Source: Bacteroidales bacterium (GTDB lineage Bacteria > Bacteroidota > Bacteroidia > Bacteroidales > UBA4417). From it: a stretch of 9,139 nt of DNA. This document shows positions 1 to 6,758 of this stretch, piece by piece. The stretch is from assembly GCA_025350385.1 (NCBI GenBank), contig JANXXZ010000511.1, forward strand, positions 1 to 9,139, written 5' to 3'. Positions within the stretch are counted from its first letter, which is position 1; every line of letters starts with the position of its first letter. The notes under the pieces are model-generated. The model saw only the letters and a program-made list of their open reading frames with translations. It was not told the origin of the DNA and did not search any database. The translations under genes were made by a program, and so were the position numbers.

Positions 1-1907
1 AAGATTTAAAAGTGAGTGTCAATGCCAAAGGCATGAGTACTGACAACAATTTTGGTGATGCCGGGGCAATCGGATCAGCTATTAACATGGATCCAACCCA
101 GCCTGTGTTGGATGGCAATACAGAAAGCAACGGGTATTACCAATGGGTCAATTATAACGCCAGCCTTGGTACAGCTAACCCTGTTGAGCAACTGATGGAG
201 GTAGATAATAAGTCAAATGTTAAAAGGTTTATCGGGAGTTTACAACTGGATTATAAAATTCCTTTTATCCCGAACCTGAAGGCAAATCTGAATTTAGCGA
301 CTGATTATACCGAAAGTAAGGGTCATAACAACCGCCCGACCACATCTCCTTCGGTACTTACTAATCCTTATTGGGGTAAAATTGAGGAGTTCACCGGCAA
401 AAACCGGAACAACCTGCTCGATTTTTACATGAATTATACAAAAGACCTGGCCCAGATCAAGAGTAAAATTGATCTGACTGCCGGATATTCATGGCAACAT
501 TTTCAAAAGGAAGGCACTAATAAAAAGCATGGCTATTTTAGCATTTATCATAACGACCAGATTGAAAAATCATCAACCAACACCGAAAGTTACCTGGTTT
601 CCTTCTTTGGTCGTGCAAATTACAACCTGATGGATAAGTACCTGTTAACCTTTACCTTACGTGATGATGGTTCTTCGCGGTTTTCAAAAAGCAACCGCTG
701 GGGTCTTTTCCCATCTGCCGCTCTAGCGTGGAAAATCAAGGATGAATCTTTCCTGAAAACGGTAAAGGCTGTTACTGATCTGAAACTGAGATTGGGCTGG
801 GGTGTTACCGGTCAGCAGGATATTGGAAATGATTATCCATATCAGGCAAAATATATTAATTCCTCTGATGGCAACTATTACCCGATTGATGGACTTTTTC
901 TTCCTACGCTGCGCCCCAATGCCTATGATCCAAATATTAAGTGGGAACAAACTACCACCCAGAATATTGGGTTGGATTTTGGATTCCTGAACAATCGCAT
1001 TTCCGGATCATTCGATCTGTACAAGCGTGTTACTGATAATTTGTTGAATACGGTTACTGTTCCCAGTGGAAGCAATTTCTCCAACACCTTATTAACAAAT
1101 GTCGGTAGCCTTGAAAATAAAGGAGCTGAACTTTCGCTGAACCTGGTACCCATTTCTAAAAAGGATATATCCTTATCGTTTGGGTTCAACGTAACCTATA
1201 ATAAGAACAAGATTACCAAACTGCTCATGAGCGACGATCCCAATTATACCGGCATCCTTTACGGAGATGCGTTTACCGGTCAGAAGCAGGTAACCAGGGT
1301 AGGATACCCGGCATATTCATTCTTTGTGAACAAGCAGGTATATGATGCAAACGGCAACCCGATCGAAGGCCTCTATGTTGACCTCTCAGGATTGGGCGGT
1401 ACAGTGAACGGCAATAATGCTGATAAGTATATCTACCATAACCCGGCCCCTGATTATTTACTGGGATTCTCCGCACGTTTTAACTATAAAAACCTTGACA
1501 TCTCTGCTTCTTCCCGGGCAAGCATTGGGAATTATGTCTACAACCAGGTCGCTGCAGGTTCTTCGTACGACCAAATGTACCAGATCGGGTATTTCAAAAA
1601 TTTCCCGACCTACCTGACTGATACCAAGTTCGTGAAACGACAGTTTACAAGCGACTATTTTGTTGAAAATGCCTCCTTCTTTAAACTGGATAATGTAAGC
1701 ATCGGCTACAGGTTCGATAAAATTGTCAATAAACTGAATGCCCGTGTGAGCTTTACCATACAAAATGCACTGACCATTACAAAATACAAAGGCCTTGACC
1801 CTGAAGTTGCTTATTCTACTGTCAATGGTGTTAGTGTGCCTGGTATTGATAACAATTTCTACCCCAGGCCGAGAACCTTTATGCTTGGTGTAAGTTTAAA
1901 CTTCTAA
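1..1907 (+). CDS. susC: SusC-like TonB-dependent outer-membrane transporter, 3' part (5' end outside window)
   Basis: The reading frame is already open at base 3 and reads DLKVSVNAKGM, so the GTG at 12 is an internal valine codon and not a start. About 635 residues are present. SusC proteins are usually around 1000 residues, so the signal peptide, carboxypeptidase-like domain, TonB box and most of the plug lie upstream. What remains is beta-barrel: alternating aromatic/polar strands, the SusC-typical DPTQPV stretch near 90-110, LKLRLGWGVTGQQ near 780-820, WEQTTTQNIGLDFG near 940-980, and a C-terminal FYPRPRTFMLGVSLNF ending in Phe, the usual outer-membrane insertion signal. Family role: energy-dependent import of glycan oligosaccharides through the outer membrane with SusD as lid. 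The downstream SusE/F genes with starch-type modules suggest an alpha-glucan substrate (inference). The gene ends 20 bases before susD. The family call is very secure; the substrate is not proven by sequence. Confidence 0.96.
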   Translation, partial: DLKVSVNAKGMSTDNNFGDAGAIGSAINMDPTQPVLDGNTESNGYYQWVNYNASLGTANPVEQLMEVDNKSNVKRFIGSLQLDYKIPFIPNLKANLNLATDYTESKGHNNRPTTSPSVLTNPYWGKIEEFTGKNRNNLLDFYMNYTKDLAQIKSKIDLTAGYSWQHFQKEGTNKKHGYFSIYHNDQIEKSSTNTESYLVSFFGRANYNLMDKYLLTFTLRDDGSSRFSKSNRWGLFPSAALAWKIKDESFLKTVKAVTDLKLRLGWGVTGQQDIGNDYPYQAKYINSSDGNYYPIDGLFLPTLRPNAYDPNIKWEQTTTQNIGLDFGFLNNRISGSFDLYKRVTDNLLNTVTVPSGSNFSNTLLTNVGSLENKGAELSLNLVPISKKDISLSFGFNVTYNKNKITKLLMSDDPNYTGILYGDAFTGQKQVTRVGYPAYSFFVNKQVYDANGNPIEGLYVDLSGLGGTVNGNNADKYIYHNPAPDYLLGFSARFNYKNLDISASSRASIGNYVYNQVAAGSSYDQMYQIGYFKNFPTYLTDTKFVKRQFTSDYFVENASFFKLDNVSIGYRFDKIVNKLNARVSFTIQNALTITKYKGLDPEVAYSTVNGVSVPGIDNNFYPRPRTFMLGVSLNF

Positions 1908-1927
1908 TAATCAAATACTGAACTGAT

Positions 1928-3550
1928 ATGAACAGCAAAATAATAATACTTGGAATTGCACTTTCGGCAGTGATGGTAGCATCCTGTGTGAAAGACCTGG
2001 ATGTTAAGCCAAAGGATCCCAACACGATACTGGAGGGAAACCTGAATGATAACCCGGTTTATATGAAGCAAGTGCTCGGGAAAATATATGCCAGTTTTAT
2101 TATCTCCGGACAAGGCACTACTCAAGGTGGCGGAGATGACATTACGGCTTCCGATGGTAACTTCTTTACCACTACAAGGGCATTGTGGAACTGCCAGGAA
2201 ATAACCACTGATGAGGCTATCTGCGCATGGGGTGATGTGGGTATTGCCGATTTAAACACCCAAACCTGGAGTTCACAAAATCCCTTCCTTACAGCTCTTT
2301 ACCAGCGGTTGATCCTGAGCGTAACTTACGCAAACGATTTTATTGGTAAAACCAACGGAAGCTCTGACCCCGCGACAATCCGGTATAATGCCGAAGCCCG
2401 CTACCTCAGGGCATTGGCATACTACTGGGCAATGGATCTCTTTGGAAATCCGCCGTTCACTACCGAAGTTGATGGTGTTGGAAAATTCAATCCAAAACAA
2501 ATCCAACGGGCCCAATTGTTCAATTACATCGTTTCGGAATTGCATGCTATTGAAGGAAACCTTGGAGAACCAAAGTTTTCTTACCCTGAAGCCGATAAAG
2601 CTGCTTGCTGGATGCTGCTGGCTCGCGTGTACCTGAATGCTGAGGTATATACCGGAACCGCTAAATGGGATAGCTGCAAATTATACTGCGATAAAGTAAT
2701 CAATAGCGGTAAATACTCTTTAGCTTCGAATTATCGTCAGAATTTCAGCGCCGACAATGATGGAAACCACAATCCGGAAATGATCTTTGCATGGGAGCAG
2801 GACGGAATGCATACCCAGGGTTATGTGGGTACTACCTTTATCATTGAATCGAGCAGCGATGCTGTTTACATCAGGGCTGAGGATTTCCACGGCCTTACCT
2901 CCAACACCAACTGGAACGGAAACAGGAGCAGGATTCAATTTATGAATATACTTGTTGATACACTTGCTACCTATGGAGGAGGGCCAATCCCTTCAAATGA
3001 TCCGCTCTTTTCCCAATGTAAGGACAAACGTGTGTTCCTGAAACAGAAGAAAAGTCTGAATATACCCTCTGCATCATCAAGTGGTGATTATGGCATTGGT
3101 GTTTACAAGTTTACTGCAAAGAAAACTGATGGTAGCCAGGCCGCTGATTACAATCCTGCATATGCCAGTACTGATTTCCCGATATTCCGGTATGCCGATG
3201 CATTGCTGATGAGAGCTGAGGCTTTACACAAACTGGGAGATGATGCAAGTGCTGTTATTGATGTAAATGCAGTAAGGGAGCGCGCCTACGGTGATGCCAG
3301 CGGGAATATTACCGCAGGACAGCTTACGGATCAGTTCTTACTGGATGAGCGCGGACGTGAATTTTACTACGAAGCCCAGCGTCGCACCGATCTGGTTCGC
3401 TTTGGAAAATTCACGGATGGTGGTTACAATTGGGCCTGGAAAGGTGGAATTGCAGATGGCACGAATACCGACAAGCATTTGAACATCTTCCCTATCCCCG
3501 GTGCTGAAGTATCAGCTAATCCGAACATAAAACAAAACCCTGGATATTAA
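1928..3550 (+). CDS. susD: SusD/RagB-family glycan-binding surface lipoprotein
   Basis: 540 residues, the usual family length. The N-terminus is a lipoprotein signal: a hydrophobic stretch at residues 5-19 and lipobox VASC with Cys20. VKDLD follows, resembling the charged Bacteroidota surface-export signal. Family hallmarks are the TPR-like helix AEARYLRALAYYWAMDLFGNP (from about 155, split here: AEARYLRALA then YYWAMDLFGNP), RYADALLMRAEAL at 421-433, LLDERGREFYYEAQRRTDL at 471-489, and the C-terminal IFPIPGAEVSANPNIKQNPG at 520-539. The region TTDEAICAWGD (93-103) followed by TQTW (111-114) matches the surface loop area that carries ligand-stacking Trp residues in starch-type SusD proteins, so W101 and W114 are candidate ligand contacts (inference). 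Role: captures oligosaccharide at the cell surface and caps SusC. ATG 1928 is supported by the signal peptide starting exactly there. No clear Shine-Dalgarno is visible, which is normal for the phylum. Confidence 0.96.
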   Translation: MNSKIIILGIALSAVMVASCVKDLDVKPKDPNTILEGNLNDNPVYMKQVLGKIYASFIISGQGTTQGGGDDITASDGNFFTTTRALWNCQEITTDEAICAWGDVGIADLNTQTWSSQNPFLTALYQRLILSVTYANDFIGKTNGSSDPATIRYNAEARYLRALAYYWAMDLFGNPPFTTEVDGVGKFNPKQIQRAQLFNYIVSELHAIEGNLGEPKFSYPEADKAACWMLLARVYLNAEVYTGTAKWDSCKLYCDKVINSGKYSLASNYRQNFSADNDGNHNPEMIFAWEQDGMHTQGYVGTTFIIESSSDAVYIRAEDFHGLTSNTNWNGNRSRIQFMNILVDTLATYGGGPIPSNDPLFSQCKDKRVFLKQKKSLNIPSASSSGDYGIGVYKFTAKKTDGSQAADYNPAYASTDFPIFRYADALLMRAEALHKLGDDASAVIDVNAVRERAYGDASGNITAGQLTDQFLLDERGREFYYEAQRRTDLVRFGKFTDGGYNWAWKGGIADGTNTDKHLNIFPIPGAEVSANPNIKQNPGY

Positions 3551-3569
3551 TCCTTTAAACTTTTAAGCA

Positions 3570-4574
3570 ATGAAGAAAAATATAATAATATATATAGCTG
3601 TCGTTGGGTTGATCAGTCTTTTGTCCGGTTGTAAAAAGGATGAAACAAAGGTTGTGATGCTGACGAACCCTGTAGCTCCAACATTCAAGACCTTGCCCGA
3701 TTTGACCCTTCAAAGGGTAAATGGCATCAATATGCTTAAATTTGTTGGTACTCCTGTTGATCCCGGATTTGTTGCATCGGCAACCTATTTTCTTGAGGCT
3801 GACACTGCCGGGAATAACTTTGCGAACGCATTCACTATACTATCAGGTATTCAGGATACTGCATTCAATATTACTGTCAGTGACCTGAACGGAATATTTC
3901 TAAAGAAATTTCCTGCCGACAAGGTGTCCGCTGTCGATATTCGTATCCGTGCGGTTTTAACAGCTGATGCCGGTACTGGAGTAGCACCTTTTACGTATAA
4001 TTCGGAGGTGAGAACTGCAAATGTTACCATTTATGGATTACCCAGGCTTGATCTGATCAACTCCGGTATTACCCAGAAAATTGAATCCGCTCTGGGAGAT
4101 GGGAAATATACTGGATATGTGAAACTTGACGCTGACAAGCCCTTTACCCTGAAGGACCCAGATGCAAATATCGTATATGGTGATAACGGGGGAGCACTGG
4201 CCGTGAATGGCAGCGCAATAGCTGTGGATGCCAGCGGTTGGTACAATTTGCAAGCCAATACTGTTGCCCTCACCTATTCAAAAAGTGCGTACATGATAGG
4301 GCTCATTGGATCCGCTACTCCGAATGGCTGGAACACACCTGACCAGAAGATGGATTATGATGCAAAATCCGGAACCTGGCATATCAACATCGATTTGATT
4401 GTCGGGGAAATAAAATTCAGGCTTAACGATGGTTGGGCCTGGAATTTAGGTGGTACTCCGGATAATCTGACCCAGGGAGGTGCCAATATTGCTATACCCG
4501 AAGCCGGTAACTACACGGTTACCTTGACAATTATTGGTGGTACTACCGGTACATACAAAATTGTAAAAAACTAA
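3570..4574 (+). CDS. susE: SusE-type outer-membrane starch-binding lipoprotein
   Basis: 334 residues. Signal peptide residues 1-20, lipobox LSGC with Cys21, then KKDE, a good match to the surface-export signal of Bacteroidota lipoproteins. Residues about 24-155 look like the SusE N-terminal Ig-like domain, with NPVAPTFKTLPDLTLQ near the start and a V..VDIRIRAVL strand near 119-130. Residues about 160-238 form a short, degenerate SusE/F-type module keeping YTGYVKL and YGDNGG but few aromatics. Residues about 241-334 form a well-preserved module: LIGSATPNGWN (245-255), IKFRLNDGWAWNLGG (281-295) and GGANIAIPEAGNYTV (303-317). Family knowledge: such modules hold starch at the surface through Trp/Tyr stacking plus a basic residue; W254, W289, W291 and R284 are candidates here. 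The gene lies 19 bases after susD and 49 before the SusF-like gene, so it is probably co-transcribed. It is somewhat shorter than Bacteroides SusE, in line with the reduced middle module. Confidence 0.9.
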   Translation: MKKNIIIYIAVVGLISLLSGCKKDETKVVMLTNPVAPTFKTLPDLTLQRVNGINMLKFVGTPVDPGFVASATYFLEADTAGNNFANAFTILSGIQDTAFNITVSDLNGIFLKKFPADKVSAVDIRIRAVLTADAGTGVAPFTYNSEVRTANVTIYGLPRLDLINSGITQKIESALGDGKYTGYVKLDADKPFTLKDPDANIVYGDNGGALAVNGSAIAVDASGWYNLQANTVALTYSKSAYMIGLIGSATPNGWNTPDQKMDYDAKSGTWHINIDLIVGEIKFRLNDGWAWNLGGTPDNLTQGGANIAIPEAGNYTVTLTIIGGTTGTYKIVKN

Positions 4575-4623
4575 TCAAGTGATCGATTGATAGTTAAAAC
4601 TAACTGTTTAAAAAAACAAATTC

Positions 4624-6477
4624 ATGAAAAGAATGTCCATATATAGAATATTGGCCGTCCTTATTACAGCGACAATCTTTTTTGCTGCATGTACTAAGGA
4701 GAACTCAGATGTGAGGCTGGATCCTAAGCTTTCAACCTCACAGGTCCTGAACGTGAAACACGATTCCGCAACGATTGTTGGTTTTGTTGTTGCTGCGGGT
4801 AGTGGCTTCACTGAAAAAGGCGTGTGTTATAATACTGCTGCTGCTCCTACAATTTCCAACACAAAGGTTAGTTACAGCGGCGAAAATACAAAGGCAACCT
4901 TTACCGTAGTCTTAAGTGGGCTTAGTTATACCACTAAATATTATGCCCGCGCTTATGCTACCAATACACAGGGTACCATCTATGGTGAAGAGTATTCATT
5001 TACAACTCTCCCCGATGTTCCTGCGCTCACTACTGCTGCCATTACCTCGGTTTCGGGGAATTCCGCAGCAGGAGGTGGAAATGTTACAGATGCTGGAGGC
5101 GCTGAAGTCACAGCCCGTGGCGTTTGCTACGGCACAACTTCCAACCCGACACTATCTGACAGTAAGACCACCAATGGAAACGGGACTGGTGCATTTGTAA
5201 GTGAACTCACTGGTATGAAGGGAAATACAAAGTATTATGCCCGAGCCTATGCCACAAATAGTGCAGGTACAGGTTATGGCCCTGAAGTATCATTTACTAC
5301 GCTGGTTGATTTACCTGCTGCAACAACCGCAACAGCTACTGCTATTACCAAAGTCAGTGCAGTTTTAGGAGGAGAAGTTACTTATGATGGTGGCGCAGAA
5401 GTTACTGCCCGCGGTCTTGCCTGGGGAACTGAGGCTAATCCAACAACAGCAGGTAGTGTAATTGAATCAGGTTCAGGTTTGGGTGCTTTTGCTGACACTC
5501 TTAAAGGATTAACTACCTTCACTATGTATCATGTTCGTGCTTATGCTACAAACAGTGCGGGTACTGCTTATGGAGCTGATATTACTTTCACTACCCTTGC
5601 CGATATCCTAACCTGGTATATACCCGGCGATTATGTTGAGGCCAGCTATCCTGGTTCTGCTTACGCAAACTGGGCTCCCGATAAATCACCCCAGGTAAAA
5701 AGTACCATTACCGCGCCTGATAAACTGGAAGGGTATGTCTATATGGCAAACGCAACCAATAACTGGAAATTTGCAACCCAACCCAACTGGAACGGACCAA
5801 ATTATGGTGATGATAATAATTCGGGGGTATTAAATCCGAATGCTGCAAATAATATTGCCAAACCTGCGGGATATTACAAACTTAATGCTGATGCCACAGC
5901 CCTCACTTATACTGCGGTTGCGACCAGCTGGGGCTTAATTGGCGACGCTACGCCAAATGGTTGGAATGATGAAACTGCATTAACGTATTTCCCAGGGTTG
6001 ACCACCTGGAGAGGTGGTATGCATCTGACAGCCGCTTCAATAAAGTTCAGGGCTAATCATTCATGGGATTATAACTATGGAAGCAACGCTGCCGATGGCA
6101 ATTTACAGGCCGGTGGAGCTAATATTCCTGTTTCTCTTGAGTCAGATTATTACTTGATTCTGGACTTAAGCCATCCTAACGAATACACCTATAGTGCAAA
6201 CAGGTGGGGTGTGATTGGTGATGCGACACCCGATGGATGGAATTCGGATCAGAACATGACCTGGGACGCAACCAATAACGTATTTACTGTAACACTGAAC
6301 CTGGTTGTCGGAACTTTTAAATTCAGGGCTAACGACGGCTGGGATCTGAATTATGGTGGTGATCCTAATGCTCTTACACCGGGGGGTGCTAATATTCCTA
6401 TTACTACTGCCGGTACTTATACCATTACGCTTGACCTTGGCAAAGCTCTGCCTTCCTGCACATTTGCGAAAAAGTAA
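4624..6477 (+). CDS. SusF-like surface lipoprotein with three fibronectin-III-like and three starch-binding modules
   Basis: 617 residues. The lipoprotein signal ends in lipobox FAAC with Cys23, followed by TKEN. Residues about 40-129, 133-227 and 231-325 are three tandem fibronectin-III-like modules. Each has a GVCY/GLAW strand and ends in YYARAYATN (or YHVRAYATN), then GT.YG and FTTL; the closing TL pairs sit exactly 98 residues apart. Residues about 330-430 form a SusE/F module of the YIPGDY...NWNGPNYG...GYYKL type. Residues 434-526 and 527-617 are two more, each opening with WG(L/V)IGDATP(N/D)GWN and carrying KFRAN.(S/G)WD.NYG and GGANIP. Three binding modules match SusF, but the usual SusF N-terminal Ig domain is replaced by the fibronectin array, which probably serves as a stalk (inference). 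Likely role: multivalent retention of alpha-glucan at the cell surface. Last gene of the Sus operon, with a terminator 15 bases after the stop codon. Confidence 0.9.
   Translation: MKRMSIYRILAVLITATIFFAACTKENSDVRLDPKLSTSQVLNVKHDSATIVGFVVAAGSGFTEKGVCYNTAAAPTISNTKVSYSGENTKATFTVVLSGLSYTTKYYARAYATNTQGTIYGEEYSFTTLPDVPALTTAAITSVSGNSAAGGGNVTDAGGAEVTARGVCYGTTSNPTLSDSKTTNGNGTGAFVSELTGMKGNTKYYARAYATNSAGTGYGPEVSFTTLVDLPAATTATATAITKVSAVLGGEVTYDGGAEVTARGLAWGTEANPTTAGSVIESGSGLGAFADTLKGLTTFTMYHVRAYATNSAGTAYGADITFTTLADILTWYIPGDYVEASYPGSAYANWAPDKSPQVKSTITAPDKLEGYVYMANATNNWKFATQPNWNGPNYGDDNNSGVLNPNAANNIAKPAGYYKLNADATALTYTAVATSWGLIGDATPNGWNDETALTYFPGLTTWRGGMHLTAASIKFRANHSWDYNYGSNAADGNLQAGGANIPVSLESDYYLILDLSHPNEYTYSANRWGVIGDATPDGWNSDQNMTWDATNNVFTVTLNLVVGTFKFRANDGWDLNYGGDPNALTPGGANIPITTAGTYTITLDLGKALPSCTFAKK
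4741..5598 (+). repeat. Three tandem fibronectin-III-like coding repeats (about 294 bp each)
   Basis: The three units are roughly 4741-5010, 5020-5304 and 5314-5598. The shared block coding for (K/M)Y(Y/H)(A/V)RAYATN begins at 4936, 5230 and 5524, a period of exactly 294 bases (98 codons). Similarity is visible in the DNA as well as the protein within these blocks. Units 1 and 2 share YYARAYATN and GVCY. Unit 3 is more divergent (YHVRAYATN, GLAWG), while units 2 and 3 share GGAEVTARG and TNSAGT. This fits old duplication followed by divergence rather than a recent expansion. Confidence 0.85.
5611..6474 (+). repeat. Three consecutive SusE/SusF starch-binding module repeats
   Basis: Module A is about 5611-5913, module B 5923-6201 and module C 6202-6474. 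B and C are clear duplicates: both begin WG(L/V)IGDATP(N/D)GWN, carry KFRAN followed by a Trp and NYG, and have GGANIP. The last module of the upstream SusE gene (4290-4571) belongs to the same subgroup, matching C over the GWN, KFR.NDGW and GGANI blocks, so this type of module has been copied within and between neighbouring genes. Module A belongs to a different subgroup (NWNGPNYG, NNIAKPAGYYKL). Confidence 0.8.
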
Positions 6478-6491
6478 AGCTGTTTAGGATG

Positions 6492-6527
6492 AAAAGGGGC
6501 TGTAACTGTTTGTAACAGCCCCTTTTT
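6492..6527 (+). terminator. Rho-independent terminator of the Sus operon
   Basis: AAAAGGGGCTGT (6492-6503) pairs perfectly with ACAGCCCCTTTT (6515-6526). Beyond one A-A mismatch the stem extends by two more pairs (6505-6506 with 6512-6513), leaving a loop of about five bases. A run of five T residues ends the structure. It lies 15 bases after the SusF-like stop codon. The A-run on the 5' side means it could also act on minus-strand transcription, but no minus-strand gene is present. Confidence 0.9.
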
Positions 6528-6556
6528 AATCTTTATGACAGTTAGTGTCTTTAACG

Positions 6557-6578
6557 ATACATTTTCATAATAATGTAT
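6557..6578. repeat. AT-rich inverted repeat of unknown role
   Basis: ATACATT (6557-6563) and AATGTAT (6572-6578) are perfect 7-base arms around an 8-base spacer, about 30 bases after the terminator. It could be an operator for the downstream gene or chance in AT-rich spacer DNA. The sequence alone does not decide. Confidence 0.3.
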
Positions 6579-6733
6579 TGTGCTCATTTACCTTCCTTTA
6601 ATCCCAGGCAATCCAGGCTGTAAGGCTATGTTATTAGCAATATATCCTGTACCGGTCCAGCTCTTTTTCTAAAAAAGCTATCTCCTGATATTGGTTCTCA
6701 GCTTTAAGCCGATACTGTTTATAAAATCTCTTT

Positions 6734-6746
6734 TTACAGACTGTAA
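6734..6746. promoter_or_regulatory. 13-base inverted repeat just upstream of the GH13 start (possible operator)
   Basis: TTACAG-A-CTGTAA is a perfect 6-base inverted repeat with one central base, ending 12 bases before the ATG at 6759. Position and symmetry would suit a repressor site or a short RNA structure over the leader. It lacks the central CG typical of LacI-family operators, so I do not assign a regulator. Confidence 0.3.
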
Positions 6747-6758
6747 CATCTCTATGTT

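Larger units (their letters stand above)
6478..6758. other. Non-coding gap between the Sus operon and the GH13 gene
   Basis: 281 bases without a supportable gene on either strand. It holds the terminator at 6492-6527, a weak AT-rich inverted repeat at 6557-6578, an imperfect palindrome at 6659-6679 and a 13-base inverted repeat at 6734-6746. I found no exact match to the Bacteroidota -7 element TAnnTTTG. A promoter for the GH13 gene is expected here from the terminator and gap size, but I cannot place it. Confidence 0.75.

Noticed and set aside
12..14. GTG as a start codon for a 631-residue protein
   Set aside because: The frame is open upstream to base 3 with SusC-like sequence (DLKVSV), and the protein would lack the signal peptide and plug; it is an internal codon of a truncated gene.
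4592..4605. Small hairpin AGTTA-AAAC-TAACT in the gap between susE and the SusF-like gene, as a terminator
   Set aside because: The stem is only five AT-rich pairs and is followed by A residues rather than T residues on the + strand.
6659..6679. Imperfect palindrome AGCT...AGCT around a T-run and A-run, as a second terminator or operator
   Set aside because: It has a mismatch, a three-base loop and almost no GC pairs beyond AGCT, and such T-run/A-run symmetry arises easily by chance.
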